Numbered from the stretch's first letter, positions 1 through 9,954 are shown. The stretch: 64,000 nucleotides of DNA from Actinomycetes bacterium (GCA_021779855.1 JAJXZW010000007.1:38782-102781), one strand, 5' to 3'. Made by a program: numbers and translations. The notes: a model not told the origin generated them from the sequence alone.

Positions 1-2
1 AG

Positions 3-473
3 CGGCGCACCGACCGACTGATGGACGAGTCGCGCAGCTACGGCCTGCCGGCCTTCCTCGCCGCGTCGCCGGGGGTGGATTCGGGGCTCATGATCGCCCA
101 GTACGCCCAGGCGGCGCTGGTGAGCGAGATGAAGCGGCTCGCAGCCCCGGCGAGCGTCGACTCGATCCCCTCCTCGGCGATGCAGGAGGACCACGTCTCG
201 ATGGGCTGGCACGCGGCGCGCAAGCTCCGCCGGGCCGTCACGGCCCTCGGTGGGGTCGTGGCGATCGAGCTGATGGCCGCCTCGCGCGCCCTCGCGCTTC
301 GCGCGCCGCTCGCCCCGTCCCCGGTCGCCGCGGCCGTGGCCGAGAGGGTCAACGGCGTCGCCGGGGGTCCGGGTCACGACCGCTGGCTGTCGCCCGAGAT
401 CGCCGGCGTCGTCGAGCTCGTCGAGAGCCGCGAGCTGCTCCAGCTGGCGTCCCGGTTCGTCGCCCTGAGCTAG
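3..473 (+). CDS. hutH: Histidine ammonia-lyase, C-terminal part (5' end outside window)
   Basis: HutH deaminates L-histidine to urocanate, the first step of histidine catabolism, in the cytoplasm. The frame is open to the left edge, so only the last ~156 residues are seen; the ATG at 21 is internal. The segment reading GLPAFL, then [13 protein letters not shown], then [20 protein letters not shown] is the conserved C-terminal signature of the HAL/PAL family; the MIO active-site loop lies upstream of the window. Its stop overlaps the AGGAGG ribosome site of hutU, so the two are one operon. The product name is secure from these motifs and from the hutU-hutI genes that follow. Confidence 0.95.
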   Translation, partial: RRTDRLMDESRSYGLPAFLAASPGVDSGLMIAQYAQAALVSEMKRLAAPASVDSIPSSAMQEDHVSMGWHAARKLRRAVTALGGVVAIELMAASRALALRAPLAPSPVAAAVAERVNGVAGGPGHDRWLSPEIAGVVELVESRELLQLASRFVALS

Positions 474-480
474 GAGGAAC

Positions 481-2139
481 ATGGAAGGTGCCCGTCCGGT
501 CCGCGCGCCGCGTGGGACCGCCCTCAGCGCCCGTGGCTGGCCCCAGGAGGCGGCCCTGCGCATGCTCCAGAACAACCTCGACCCGGAGGTCGCCGAGCGG
601 CCCGATGACCTCGTCGTCTACGGCGGGACGGGGCGGGCGGCCCGGGACTGGGCGAGCTTCGACGCGCTGGTGCGCACCCTCACCACCCTCGGACCGGACG
701 AGACGATGGTCGTCCAGTCGGGCCGGCCGGTCGGGGTGCTGCGCACCCACGAGTGGGCGCCCCGGGTCGTCATCGCCAACGCCAACCTCGTGCCGGACTG
801 GGCGACCTGGCCCGAGTTCCGCCGGCTCGAGGCGCTCGGGCTCACGATGTACGGCCAGATGACCGCGGGGTCGTGGATCTACATCGGGACCCAGGGGATC
901 CTCCAGGGCACCTACGAGACCTTCGCGGCGGTCGCCGAGCGGCGCTTCGGCGGGACCCTCGCGGGCACGCTCACCCTCACCGCCGGAGCCGGGGGCATGG
1001 GCGGGGCCCAGCCGCTCGCCGTCACGATGAACGACGGCGCGTGCCTGCTCATCGACGTCGACCCCACGAGGCTCGCCCGGCGGGTCGAGCAGCGCTACCT
1101 CGACGAGTGGACGAGCGACCTCGACGACGCCCTCGAGCGGGTCCTCGTCGCCAAGGCCCAGCGCCGCGCGCTGAGCGTCGGCCTGGTCGGCAACGCGGCC
1201 GTCCTCGTGCCCGAGATATTGCGCCGGGGGGTGGCGGTGGACATCGTCACCGACCAGACCTCGGCCCACGACCCCCTGAGCTATCTGCCCGAAGGGGTCG
1301 AGCTCGGCGACTGGCACGACTACGCCGAGAAGAAGCCCGAGGAGTTCACCGACCGGGCTCGCCAGGCGATGGCGCGCCACGTCGAGGCGATGGTCGGGTT
1401 CATGGACGAGGGCGCCGAGGTCTTCGACTACGGGAACTCCCTGCGCGGCGAGGCGCTCGCCGGCGGCTACCCGCGCGCCTTCGACTACCCCGGCTTCGTG
1501 CCGGCGTACATCCGTCCGCTCTTCTGCGAGGGCCGGGGCCCCTTCCGCTGGGCCGCGCTCTCGGGCGACCCGCGCGACATCGCGGCCACCGACCGGGCCG
1601 TGCTCGAGCTCTTCCCCGAGAACGACAGGCTCCGGCGCTGGATCACCAAGGCCGAGGAGCGCGTCGCCTTCCAGGGGCTCCCGGCGCGGATCTGCTGGCT
1701 CGGCTACGGCGAGCGCGACCGGGCGGGGGCCGCCTTCAACCGTCTGGTGGCCCGGGGCGAGGTCGCCGCGCCCCTCGTGATCGGGCGCGACCACCTCGAC
1801 AGTGGGTCGGTGGCCTCGCCGTACCGCGAGACCGAGGGGATGCTCGACGGCTCCGACGCCATCGCCGACTGGCCGCTGCTCAACGCCCTGGTCGCCACGG
1901 CGTCGGGGGCGTCGTGGGTGTCGATCCACCACGGGGGCGGGGTCGGCATCGGGCGATCGATCCACGCGGGGCAGGTCTGCGTGGCCGACGGCACCGACCT
2001 CGCGGGCGAGAAGCTCGAGCGGGTCCTCACGAACGACCCCGCGATGGGCGTTCTGCGCCACGTCGACGCCGGCTACGAGGTGGCCGAGGCGACGGCCGAG
2101 CGGACCGGGCTACGGGTGCCGCTGCGCGAGACGACGTGA
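481..2139 (+). CDS. hutU: Urocanate hydratase
   Basis: HutU converts urocanate to 4-imidazolone-5-propionate with tightly bound NAD+. The 552-residue length is normal for the family. Visible motifs are the N-terminal [12 protein letters not shown], a glycine-rich [12 protein letters not shown] segment, and [11 protein letters not shown] near residue 404, which carries the family's active-site cysteine. The ATG start is chosen because a full AGGAGG sits 3 nt upstream, overlapping the hutH stop. The stop TGA overlaps the GTG of hutI (GTGA), implying translational coupling. A 570-aa antisense ORF over this gene is a GC-skew shadow. Confidence 0.97.
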   Translation: MEGARPVRAPRGTALSARGWPQEAALRMLQNNLDPEVAERPDDLVVYGGTGRAARDWASFDALVRTLTTLGPDETMVVQSGRPVGVLRTHEWAPRVVIANANLVPDWATWPEFRRLEALGLTMYGQMTAGSWIYIGTQGILQGTYETFAAVAERRFGGTLAGTLTLTAGAGGMGGAQPLAVTMNDGACLLIDVDPTRLARRVEQRYLDEWTSDLDDALERVLVAKAQRRALSVGLVGNAAVLVPEILRRGVAVDIVTDQTSAHDPLSYLPEGVELGDWHDYAEKKPEEFTDRARQAMARHVEAMVGFMDEGAEVFDYGNSLRGEALAGGYPRAFDYPGFVPAYIRPLFCEGRGPFRWAALSGDPRDIAATDRAVLELFPENDRLRRWITKAEERVAFQGLPARICWLGYGERDRAGAAFNRLVARGEVAAPLVIGRDHLDSGSVASPYRETEGMLDGSDAIADWPLLNALVATASGASWVSIHHGGGVGIGRSIHAGQVCVADGTDLAGEKLERVLTNDPAMGVLRHVDAGYEVAEATAERTGLRVPLRETT

Positions 2140-3344
2140 CCTCGACGCTCGTCACCCGCATCGGCGAGCTCACGACGAACGACCCGACCCTCGGCGACGG
2201 CACGGCCCTGGGACGTCTTGGGTCCGCGGCCTTCGTCGTCGAGGACGGGCGGGTCGCCTGGGTCGGCTCGGCGAGCGCGGCGCCCGAGTGCGACACGCGC
2301 CTCGACGTCGCGGGTGCGGCCGTCGTGCCGGGGTTCGTCGACTCCCACACCCACCTCGTGTTCGCCGGCGAGCGCAGCGACGAGTTCGAGGCCCGCATGG
2401 CCGGCCGGCCCTACGACGGGGGCGGCATCGCCCGGACCGTGGCGGCGACCCGGGCCGCGAGCGCCGACGAGCTGCGCTCCGGAGTGGCGGCGCGGGTGGG
2501 GGCGCTGCGCGCGGGCGGGGTGACGACCATCGAGGTGAAGTCGGGCTACGAGCTCACGACCGAGGGCGAGGCCCGCGACCTCGAACTGGCCCGTACGGCG
2601 ACCGAGCAGGTCACCTGGCTGGGCGCCCACACGGTACCCCCGGAGTACGCCCACGACCGGGCCGGCTACCTGGCCCTGCTCACCGGCCCGATGCTCGAGC
2701 GGTGCGCACCGCTCGCTCGCTGGGCCGACGTGTTCTGCGACCGGGGCGCGTTCGACCTCGATGAGGCTCGTGCCGTGCTCGAGGCGGCCCGGTCCCGGGG
2801 ACTGGGCTTGCGCCTCCACGCGAACCAGCTCGCCCACGGCGGGGCGGTGCGCCTCGCCGTCGAGCTGGGCGCGGCGAGCGCCGACCACCTCACCCACCTC
2901 GACGAGGGTGACCTCGAGGCACTGGCCGGCTCGTCGACGGTCGCCACGCTGACGCCCGGCGCGGAGTTCTGCACGCGCTCGGCCTACGCTCCGGCGCGCC
3001 GCCTCCTGGACGCGGGGGCGACCGTCGCCCTGTCGACCGACTGCAACCCCGGGACGAGCTACGTGACCTCGATGGCGTTCGTGATCGCACTGGCCGTGCG
3101 CGAGATGGGCCTCACCTGCGACGAGGCCCTGTGGTCGGCCACGCGCGGCGGCGCGCGGGCGCTGCGTCTCGACGACGTCGGACACCTCGGGGTGGGCGCG
3201 CGCGCGGACTTCCTCGTGCTCGACGCGCCCCGGGCCGCGCACCTGGCCTACCGTCCCGGCGCCGACCTCGTCACGACCCACCTCGCGAGCGTCCCGAGCC
3301 GCCCGCTCCGGCACCCGCCGTCACGGCGGTCCGCCGAGCGGTGA
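2136..3344 (+). CDS. hutI: Imidazolonepropionase
   Basis: HutI hydrolyses imidazolone-5-propionate to N-formimino-L-glutamate. It is an amidohydrolase-fold metalloenzyme of 402 residues, the usual size. The metal ligands are visible as [13 protein letters not shown] (H-x-H near residue 72), the [10 protein letters not shown] histidine, the [11 protein letters not shown] histidine and STDCNPGTS near residue 303. The ORF track extends the frame far upstream as an 863-aa ORF, but homology begins at the GTG that overlaps the hutU stop. No hutG or hutF follows, so the formiminotransferase at 8.4 kb is the likely next enzyme. Confidence 0.96.
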   Translation: MTSTLVTRIGELTTNDPTLGDGTALGRLGSAAFVVEDGRVAWVGSASAAPECDTRLDVAGAAVVPGFVDSHTHLVFAGERSDEFEARMAGRPYDGGGIARTVAATRAASADELRSGVAARVGALRAGGVTTIEVKSGYELTTEGEARDLELARTATEQVTWLGAHTVPPEYAHDRAGYLALLTGPMLERCAPLARWADVFCDRGAFDLDEARAVLEAARSRGLGLRLHANQLAHGGAVRLAVELGAASADHLTHLDEGDLEALAGSSTVATLTPGAEFCTRSAYAPARRLLDAGATVALSTDCNPGTSYVTSMAFVIALAVREMGLTCDEALWSATRGGARALRLDDVGHLGVGARADFLVLDAPRAAHLAYRPGADLVTTHLASVPSRPLRHPPSRRSAER

Positions 3345-4617
3345 CGCCGCCCGCCCCGCGAGTGGCGGCCCTCGAGACCCGCGAGCTCGTCATCGCCCCC
3401 GGCGGGCGCGGGGCCGTCGGGGGGCCGGGGTCCAGCCCGAGGTGGGCGGCCCCTCGCACGATCTCACCCGGAATCGAGACCGTCCGGCTCGTCGGGGGGA
3501 TCTACGGGGCCCGACGGGACGCCGAGGCGGCGATCGAGCGCCCGCGGGGGCTCTCGACGAGGCGGCCGGCCGGGGCTGGACGCCCCCCTCGCCGGCGGTG
3601 GCCACGGTGCACCGGCCCTCGTCCCTGCTGGTGGGCGGGCCCCGGGCCCGGCGCCACCCTCGGGGACGCGTCGACCGGGTCCGCGCGAAGGGGGGCGAGC
3701 GGGCCGCTCTCGGCCCACACGAGGGAGGGGCCCTCCTCGGTCCGCGATCGGGTCGCGAAGATCGACCACGGGCGCCCCCTCGCCGAGGCGCCGCCGGCGA
3801 CTTCGTCGAGCGCCACCGCGGTGACCCCGGCGTCTTCATTGGCCCGATCGGGAGCGAGCTGCGTGAGTGGGGCCTCCGCGAGGGGCGTGACGCACGGTGC
3901 GCTCGTGCCGCTGAAGGCCCGCCGCTCGATCGCGGACGGTCTGCTGCCCCTCCGGATCCTCGCCGTCTCGGACGCCACAACGGCACCGCCAGGCTGGCGG
4001 CGTCCTTCATCGTCGGGATCGCTGTGGCCCGCGGCCGGTCGGCGTTCGGCATCATGGGCTACGCGACGCGAGTCGCGCGATCGCGACACGGCGGGCTCGC
4101 GCGCCGGTGGGCCCCCGGCCCCTGGTGGACGGTGATGGGCAGTTATCGGCCCGCCCGGAGCGTCGCCCGCCCGTGGTCTCGCTCGAGGTCGTCGTCGTGG
4201 CGTCGACGCCCCATCTCGACTCCGGCCTCCGCCGGTACCGGCTCGTCCTCGTCGCCCCGGCCTCCGGCGGGTCGTCCTCCTCGCCGTCGGCCAGTTCGTG
4301 GTCGGCCCCGTGCGATCGGCCGAGGCGGCCACTGCCCCCGGTCCTGTCCGTCGCGCTGACCCTCCTCGGCCCGTTCGGGGCGAGCGGCGTGCTCGGTGCG
4401 GCCCGGGAGCCCATCTCGCGCTGGAGCTCGATCGGGTGCGTCACGGACGTCTCGCCGGCGTGCTCGGCCGCTCGGCGTGGGGGTCGACCCCGTGGCCCAC
4501 GGGAGCTCGCCCGGGGTGGGCGGTCCGTCGGGCCGACGAGGGTCGTCGGGGTGCGCTGGTGGCGCGGGCGGAGCGCCCGAGACCTGCGCGGCGGGGCGTC
4601 GCCCCTAGGGTGAACCC
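3345..4617. other. 1.27 kb without a supportable gene
   Basis: Several ORFs of 100-330 codons overlap here in all frames, but none gives a recognisable motif, a convincing start with a ribosome site, or a coherent composition. They are rich in Arg, Pro, Gly and Ser, typical of shadow frames at high GC. The stretch may be a decayed gene or genes. The only functional element I can support is a -10-like box at its right end, just before the MoxR-type gene. Confidence 0.5.
4606..4611 (+). promoter_or_regulatory. -10 box TAGGGT, leaderless start
   Basis: TAGGGT fits TANNNT and ends 6 nt before the ATG at 4618. There is no Shine-Dalgarno sequence, so transcription probably starts at the start codon itself. 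Confidence 0.5.
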
Positions 4618-6042
4618 ATGACGACTCCCGTTGCCCCCAGCGACCTGCCGGCCACGCTCGGCGCCCTGCGCGCGTCGGGCTACGTGTCGCGACCCGTGCG
4701 CGCCGAGATGCGCGAGAACCTCGAGGCGCGCCTGGTCACGGGACAGCCCCTCACCGCCACCGTGCTCGGCTACGAGGACTCGGTGCTGCCCCAGCTCGAG
4801 ACGGCGCTGCTGGCCGGCCACGACGTCATCCTGCTCGGCGAGCGGGGCCAGGCCAAGACCCGCATCGTCCGCTCGCTCGTCGAGCTGCTCGACGAGTGGC
4901 TACCGATCGTCGCTGGCTCCGACGTCCGCGACGACCCCTTCCGTCCGATATCGGCCCACGGGATCGCCACCGTCGCCGAACTCGGCGATGACACGCCGCT
5001 CGAGTGGGTGCACCGCAGCCGGCGCTTCGCCGAGAAGCTGGCCTCGCCCGACACCTCGATGGCCGACCTCATCGGCGAGGTCGACCCGATCAAGGTGGCC
5101 GGCGGGCTCTACCTCGACGACCCGCGGGCGCTCAGCTACGGCCTGGTTCCTAAGTCGAACCGCGGGATCTTCGCCATCAACGAGCTCCCCGACCTGGCCG
5201 AGCGGATCCAGGTGGGCCTGCTGAACGTGCTCGAGGAGCGCGACGTCCAGATCCGTGGCCACCTGGTGCGCCTGGACCTCGACGTCATGGTCGTGGCGAC
5301 GGCGAACCCCGAGGACTACACCAACCGGGGCCGTCTCATCACGCCCCTGAAGGACCGCTTCGGCAGCCAGATCCGCACCCACTACCCCGACGACCTCTCC
5401 ACCGAGATCGCCATCGTCCACCAGGAGGCCCACGTGCCGGCGACGCCGGTGCCCCTCGTGGTGCCCTGGTTCATCGAGGAGATCGTCGCGCGGGTCAGCC
5501 ACGTGGCGCGCCGGTCGAACGCCATCAACCAGAAGTCCGGGGTCTCGGTGCGCCTCTCGATCGCCAACTACGAGGTCGTGGTCGCGAGCGCCCTACGCCG
5601 GGCCCTGCGCACCGGCGACACGGCGGTGGTGCCGCGGGTGAGCGACCTCTCGGCGCTCGTCCAGTCGACTCAGGGCAAGATCGAGCTCGACACCCTCGAC
5701 GACGCCGAGGCCGACCAGGTCGTGTCGGCGCTGGTGGCCCTGGCGGTGCGCCAGTGCTTCGCCGAGACGGTCCTGCTGGAGGAGGCGCCCGAGATCGTGG
5801 CCGCCTTCAACGGCGAGGTCGTCGTGCACACCGGCGACGACCTGCCCGACGCGCAGTACGCCAGCACCCTCGAGGCGCTGCCGGTGCTCGCCGCCCCGGT
5901 CGAGCGACTGGCCGGCCCCGAGGCCGGCCCGGGGGAGCGGGCCGCGGCCCTGGAGTTCCTCCTCGAGGGGCTCTACCTCACCAAGCGCCTGGCGAAGGAC
6001 GCCTCCGGGGCCCGGGCGCTCTACCGCTCGAGGGCGCGGTAG
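4618..6042 (+). CDS. MoxR/ChlI-type AAA+ ATPase
   Basis: A cytoplasmic AAA+ ATPase of 474 residues that probably remodels a partner together with the VWA protein encoded next. Walker A is LLGERGQAKT near residues 72-81; the Walker B/sensor segment includes GIFAINELPDL, then LLNVLEERDVQIRG, VVATANPEDYTNRG and a PLKDRFGSQI sensor region, all typical of the magnesium-chelatase/MoxR group. The ATG has no ribosome site but follows a TAGGGT box by 6 nt. The stop overlaps the GTG of the VWA gene (TAGTG). MoxR-VWA pairs act as chaperone-like machines for metal insertion or complex assembly; the client here is unknown. Confidence 0.9.
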   Translation: MTTPVAPSDLPATLGALRASGYVSRPVRAEMRENLEARLVTGQPLTATVLGYEDSVLPQLETALLAGHDVILLGERGQAKTRIVRSLVELLDEWLPIVAGSDVRDDPFRPISAHGIATVAELGDDTPLEWVHRSRRFAEKLASPDTSMADLIGEVDPIKVAGGLYLDDPRALSYGLVPKSNRGIFAINELPDLAERIQVGLLNVLEERDVQIRGHLVRLDLDVMVVATANPEDYTNRGRLITPLKDRFGSQIRTHYPDDLSTEIAIVHQEAHVPATPVPLVVPWFIEEIVARVSHVARRSNAINQKSGVSVRLSIANYEVVVASALRRALRTGDTAVVPRVSDLSALVQSTQGKIELDTLDDAEADQVVSALVALAVRQCFAETVLLEEAPEIVAAFNGEVVVHTGDDLPDAQYASTLEALPVLAAPVERLAGPEAGPGERAAALEFLLEGLYLTKRLAKDASGARALYRSRAR

Positions 6043-8033
6043 TGGCCGTCCGCTACCGGTTCCGCCGCTTCGGCGAGGGCGACGACTTCGACGACGTCGA
6101 CGCCGAGGAGCTCCTCGGACGCCTGGTCGACGACGTCCTGGAGGACGGCGACCTCGAGGCGGCCCTCGAAAGGCTGCTGCGCGAGGGTTTCGAGACCGCG
6201 GCCGGCGAGCACGTCGAGGGCCTGACCGAGTTGCTCGACCGCTCGCGCCGGCGCCGCCGCGAGCTCGAGGCCCAGGCCGACCCCTCGGGCGAGCTCGAGC
6301 GCTACCGGGAGTGGCTCGAGCACGTCGAGTCGCTCGAGGCGACCGGGCTCGAGGGGCTCCTCGAGGAGGCGGAGGCCTCGGGCGACGAGCGTCGCCGCGA
6401 GGTCACCCGCGACCTCGTGGACCAGCGGCGGATGCAGCGCGACCTGATGAGCGAGCGCTTCACCGAGCGCCTCGGCGAGTACCGGGAGTACGAGTTCGTC
6501 TCGGCCGAGGCGCGTGAGGAGTACGAGCGGCTCATGGCCGAGCTCGAGCGGGACGTCCTCGACACCTACTTCAACCAGTCCAAGGAGTTCCTCGGTCGGC
6601 CCGATCCCGCCGAGCTCGCCCGCTTGCGCGAGATGATGGACGCGCTCTCGACCATGATCGAGCAGGACCGCCGGGGCGAGCCGCTCGATCCCTCCTTCGA
6701 GGAGTTCATGGGGCGCTTCGGCGACTACTTCCCCGGGGCCGAGAGCCTCGAGGACGTGGTGACGATGATGGCCGAGCGCGCCGCCGCCGCCGAGGCGATG
6801 TTCAACTCTCTCTCGGCCGACCAGCAGGCCGAGCTGCGCTCGCTGATGGATCGGCTGCTGGGCGACCTCGACCTGAGCCTCTCGCTCTCGCGCCTGACGG
6901 CGAACCTGCGTGAGGCCACCCCGCAGATCGACTGGAACCGAGCCCACCGGCTGCGCGGCGACGGCGGGTCGTTCGCGCGCTCGACCGACGCCATCGAGCA
7001 GCTCGGCCAGCTGCGCCAGCTCGAGGACTTCCTCGGGCGGGCCGACCCCGCCCAGGGGCTGCCCGAGGTCGACGTCGAGGCGATCCGCCGCCACCTGGGC
7101 GACGACGCGGCCCGCCACGTCGAGCGGCTGCAGCGGGCGCTGCGGTCGCTGCGCGAGAGCGGCTTCGTCGACCGCAACGGCCGCCGGCTCGAGTTGAGCG
7201 CGAAGGGTGTTCGCCAGATCGGCCGGCTGGCGCTGCGCGCCCTCTTCGCGCGCCTGCGCGACACGCCCGATCTGACGGGCCACGCGAGCGCGACGCTCGC
7301 GCGCGGGGGGGACCGCGAGGAGACCTCGACGCCGTGGGAGCCGGGCGCGCCGGTGACCCTGCACCTGGGCCACACCCTGTACAACGCGCTGGTGCGCCAG
7401 GGGCCGGGAACCCCCGTGCGCCTGCACCCCGACGACTTCGAGGTCGAGGAGTACGAGGCGCTGCGCCGCTCGGCGACGGTCTTCGCTATCGACCTCTCGT
7501 TGTCGATGGCCATGCGGGGCAACCTGGTCCCGGCGAAGAAGATGGTCCTCGCGCTCACCCAGCTCATCGCGAGTCGGTTCCCGCGCGACTACGTGGCGGT
7601 GGTCGGGTTCGGGGAGCGGGCGGTGGAGCTGCGCATCGAGGACATCCCGTCGCTCACCATCAACTACAACTACGGCACCAACTTCCAGCACGCCCTCGCG
7701 CTCTCGCGCCATCTCCTGCGCAACGAGCGCGGCGAGCGCCAGGTCGTCGTGGTGACCGACGGCGAGCCCACGGCCCACCTGAGCGAGACGGGCGAGCCGT
7801 TCTTCGCCTGGCCGCCGGTGCGCGAGACGCTGGACAGGACCATGGCCGAGGTCCTGCGCTGCACGCGCGCGGGGATCACGATCAACACCTTCGCCCTCGA
7901 CATCGAGCGCAGCCAGTTCCCCTTCGTCGAGCAGATCGCCCGGGTCAACGGGGGGCGGCTCTTCTACACCGACGTCGACGACCTGGGCGCCTACGTGCTC
8001 GACGACTTCGTCACCCACCGCCGGGCCGTCTAG
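6042..8033 (+). CDS. VWA-domain protein paired with the MoxR ATPase
   Basis: The product is 663 residues. The first ~440 are acidic and helical with long charged coiled-coil stretches; the C-terminal ~200 form a von Willebrand A domain with the MIDAS motif DLSLSMA near residue 484 and a VVTDGEPTAHL segment near 574, which bind a divalent metal for protein contact. No signal peptide or membrane helix is seen, so it is probably cytoplasmic. The start is the GTG overlapping the ATPase stop; the ORF track places it 288 nt further upstream inside the ATPase gene, which I reject. A 702-aa antisense ORF here is a shadow. Confidence 0.9.
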   Translation: MAVRYRFRRFGEGDDFDDVDAEELLGRLVDDVLEDGDLEAALERLLREGFETAAGEHVEGLTELLDRSRRRRRELEAQADPSGELERYREWLEHVESLEATGLEGLLEEAEASGDERRREVTRDLVDQRRMQRDLMSERFTERLGEYREYEFVSAEAREEYERLMAELERDVLDTYFNQSKEFLGRPDPAELARLREMMDALSTMIEQDRRGEPLDPSFEEFMGRFGDYFPGAESLEDVVTMMAERAAAAEAMFNSLSADQQAELRSLMDRLLGDLDLSLSLSRLTANLREATPQIDWNRAHRLRGDGGSFARSTDAIEQLGQLRQLEDFLGRADPAQGLPEVDVEAIRRHLGDDAARHVERLQRALRSLRESGFVDRNGRRLELSAKGVRQIGRLALRALFARLRDTPDLTGHASATLARGGDREETSTPWEPGAPVTLHLGHTLYNALVRQGPGTPVRLHPDDFEVEEYEALRRSATVFAIDLSLSMAMRGNLVPAKKMVLALTQLIASRFPRDYVAVVGFGERAVELRIEDIPSLTINYNYGTNFQHALALSRHLLRNERGERQVVVVTDGEPTAHLSETGEPFFAWPPVRETLDRTMAEVLRCTRAGITINTFALDIERSQFPFVEQIARVNGGRLFYTDVDDLGAYVLDDFVTHRRAV

Positions 8034-8132
8034 GCCCGCCGCGCCCGACGGCGCCGACACCCGCCGGGGCCCTCGGGCCCTTCTCAGTTTCCATTTGCGC
8101 GGCGGGCCCCGGGCGGGCCACAATGACACGGT

Positions 8133-8142
8133 TGTAATTACA
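8133..8142. promoter_or_regulatory. 10-bp palindrome upstream of whiB
   Basis: TGTAATTACA is a perfect palindrome in an AT-rich patch of an otherwise GC-rich leader, 33 nt before the whiB start. It may be an operator or part of the promoter; no protein is assigned. Confidence 0.4.
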
Positions 8143-8174
8143 TCGGTGGCGTCAGCGGCCGTCAGGGAGGGAAC

Positions 8175-8450
8175 GTGGACATCGTCGAACTGTTGGGTGG
8201 CCTCGAGGACCGGGGGTGGCAGGCCCGCGCGAACTGCATGGGCGTCGACCCCGACCTGTTCTTCCCCGAGCGGGGGGCCTCAACCCGTGAGGCCAAGGAG
8301 GTCTGCCGGGGGTGCGTGGTCAAAGAGGAGTGCCTGGAGTACGCGCTCGACAACGGCGAGAAGTTCGGGATCTGGGGCGGCATGAGCGAGCGTGAGCGGC
8401 GCCGGCTACGGCGCGCCCGGGCCCTCGAGCGCCGCGCCAAGGCCGGCTGA
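8175..8450 (+). CDS. WhiB-family iron-sulfur transcription regulator (first copy)
   Basis: WhiB proteins are small actinobacterial regulators that bind a redox-sensitive [4Fe-4S] cluster and act with the housekeeping sigma factor. This 91-residue protein has all four cluster cysteines (ANCMG, then CRGC, then ECLEYA), the GIWGG turn and a basic RERRRLRRARALERR tail for DNA contact. GTG at 8175 is preceded by AGGGAGG with good spacing. It resembles the WhiB1/WhiB2 class, but the subtype cannot be fixed here. Its 3' end overlaps the convergent formiminotransferase gene by 45 bp. Confidence 0.92.
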   Translation: MDIVELLGGLEDRGWQARANCMGVDPDLFFPERGASTREAKEVCRGCVVKEECLEYALDNGEKFGIWGGMSERERRRLRRARALERRAKAG

Positions 8451-9257
8451 GCCGACCCGCGCCTCGATCGTTGCGGTCTCGCTGAGCCCGAGGCGCGCCC
8501 GTCGCGCCGGGTCGGTGCGCTCGAGCAGCGCTCTCGGGGCGAGGCCGACGAGCTCGCAGGTGAGCACTCGCTCCTCGCCTAGGCGGGCGCTCACCGCGTC
8601 GTAGACCTCGGCCGGGCCCTCGAGCAGCGGGTCGAGGAGGTTGCAGCTGATCTGTGGGCCCGCCCGCAGCGCGAAGGCGAGTGCGCGCACGTGGGGCCCG
8701 CGCAGTGACCGGGCCACGTCGCGGGCCTCGTCCATGGCCGTGTCGCGCAGGCGCAGGTTCCACGCGACGAGGATCCCACGCGCGCCCAGCGCGCTCGCCC
8801 CGAGGCGCGGGTGGGCCCGGCCCGGCCCGAGGTCGGGGGAGAGGCCCCGGAAGGCGTGACGGCGCACCTCGGGCAGCGAGCGCACCGTCCCGTCGGCGAG
8901 CGGTCCGTAGAGGAAGACCGGGATCCCGAGTGCGGTGGCGAACCAGGTCGCGGCGGCGTCGCGGGCGCGCACGGCGGCGGCCAGGTCGCCCTCGAGCGAG
9001 ACGAAGGGGACCACGTCGAGGGCGCCGAGGCGGGGGTGCACACCGACGTGGCCGGTGAGGTCGAGCCGGGCCGCCGCGACCCGCGCCAGGCGGCGCAGGT
9101 CGGCCTCGAGGGCGTCGGGCCCGCCGATCATCGTGAGGACGGCGCGACCGTGGTCGTCGTCGTGGTGGAGGTCGCGCAGCGACGCGCCGGCGAAGGCTCC
9201 TAGGAGCTCGGCCTCGTCGCGTGAGGGGACCGAGAGGTTAGCGACGCACTCGAGCAC
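8406..9257 (-). CDS. Glutamate formiminotransferase (FTCD N-terminal type)
   Basis: The 283-residue product matches the formiminotransferase part of FTCD, which moves the formimino group of N-formiminoglutamate to tetrahydrofolate. Key segments are VLECVANLS at the start, DLHHDDDHGRAVLTMIG, and GHVGVHPRLGALDVVPF, the family signature. There is no cyclodeaminase domain. The GTG at 9257 is chosen because homology starts there and it lies 2 nt after the stop of the upstream whiB gene; the 325-aa ORF start is too far upstream. It probably supplies the step after HutI, giving the hut pathway a folate-linked end. Convergent overlap with the other whiB gene is unusual but both reading frames are convincing. 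Confidence 0.88.
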   Translation of the reverse strand: MLECVANLSVPSRDEAELLGAFAGASLRDLHHDDDHGRAVLTMIGGPDALEADLRRLARVAAARLDLTGHVGVHPRLGALDVVPFVSLEGDLAAAVRARDAAATWFATALGIPVFLYGPLADGTVRSLPEVRRHAFRGLSPDLGPGRAHPRLGASALGARGILVAWNLRLRDTAMDEARDVARSLRGPHVRALAFALRAGPQISCNLLDPLLEGPAEVYDAVSARLGEERVLTCELVGLAPRALLERTDPARRARLGLSETATIEARVGSAGLGAALEGPGAP

Positions 9258-9259
9258 CG

Positions 9260-9508
9260 CTACGAGGCGGCGCCCCTCACCCGCAGGCGACGGCGCTCGC
9301 GCGCGATGCGACGGCGCTCGCGCTCGCTCTTGCCGCCCCACACGCCGTGGTCGACGTGGTTGGCCAGCGCGTACTCGAGGCACGCGTGCGAGACGGGGCA
9401 GCTGGCGCAGATCCGCTGGGCTGCGATGACCCCGACACCGTCGCGCGGGAAGAAGGTCTCGGCGGGGTAGTCACGGCACAGGCCGTCGGCCATCCATTCG
9501 GTGCCCAT
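9260..9508 (-). CDS. WhiB-family iron-sulfur transcription regulator (second copy)
   Basis: An 82-residue WhiB protein with cluster cysteines in GLCRDYP, CASCPVSHAC and the GVWGG turn, followed by a basic ERERRRIARERRRLR tail. ATG at 9508 is supported by a strong GGAGG four nt upstream. Its stop is 2 nt from the start of the formiminotransferase gene, so the two are almost certainly co-translated. It shares layout with the whiB at 8175 but is clearly divergent in sequence. A 14-bp palindrome lies about 60 nt upstream. Confidence 0.92.
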   Translation of the reverse strand: MGTEWMADGLCRDYPAETFFPRDGVGVIAAQRICASCPVSHACLEYALANHVDHGVWGGKSERERRRIARERRRLRVRGAAS

Positions 9509-9564
9509 GGGACCTCCTTCACCCTCACCCTAGCCATGTCGGGGGCGCGCGACCCTTTACATTT

Positions 9565-9578
9565 CGTGAGACCTCACG
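9565..9578. promoter_or_regulatory. Palindrome upstream of the second whiB
   Basis: CGTGAG-AC-CTCACG is a perfect 6+6 inverted repeat between the divergent whiB (-) and the small + strand gene at 9664. It could be an operator for either; no regulator is assigned. Confidence 0.4.
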
Positions 9579-9663
9579 CCTCGGGTTTCCCTGTGAATCG
9601 CCGCGTGCGCCGCCCCGGGGAACGCGGCCGGGCCGGCGGTAGACTGGCGGCGAGAGGAGCGCC

Positions 9664-9954
9664 GTGAGCCAGGTCCCCACCAGCAGCGAGAGCACCGAGG
9701 TCGTCGAGCCCGTCGGCCACGTCCAGATCGTCTACCTGGGGCCCGTCGCGCCCCACTGGGAGTGCCGGATGGTCTACGGCGACGAGGAGCAGATCCAGGC
9801 CTTCGTGGACCGGGTGGACGCCCGCCTGCGGTTCCTGCCCCCCCACGACCCCCAGTTCCGTAGGAACCGGGAGCGGGTGAACCGCGACGCCGAGCGCGAG
9901 GGCCTGATCGTGGAGTGGAACCTCGGCTACGACGAGGAGCCGGCCCAGGCCTAG
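9664..9954 (+). CDS. Small conserved-looking hypothetical protein (96 aa)
   Basis: I do not recognise this acidic 96-residue protein. It has no signal peptide or membrane helix. The frame is supported by a GTG start with AGGAG 5-9 nt upstream, a TAGACT -10 box at 9640-9645, and normal third-position GC bias. A hydrophobic HVQIVYLGPVAPHWE segment is followed by a charged helical region. Its stop overlaps the stop of the convergent DUF2342 gene within a CTAG. Confidence 0.7.
   Translation: MSQVPTSSESTEVVEPVGHVQIVYLGPVAPHWECRMVYGDEEQIQAFVDRVDARLRFLPPHDPQFRRNRERVNRDAEREGLIVEWNLGYDEEPAQA

Noticed and set aside
349-2061. 570-aa minus-strand ORF over hutU
   Set aside because: It is antisense to a clear urocanate hydratase and consists of Arg/Gly/Pro/Asp-rich shadow sequence without motifs.
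753-3344. 863-aa reading of the hutI frame
   Set aside because: The first ~460 codons overlap hutU in another frame; homology to imidazolonepropionase starts at GTG 2136.
6021-8129. 702-aa minus-strand ORF
   Set aside because: Antisense of the VWA gene, low-complexity Leu/Gly/Arg/Glu pattern caused by third-position GC.
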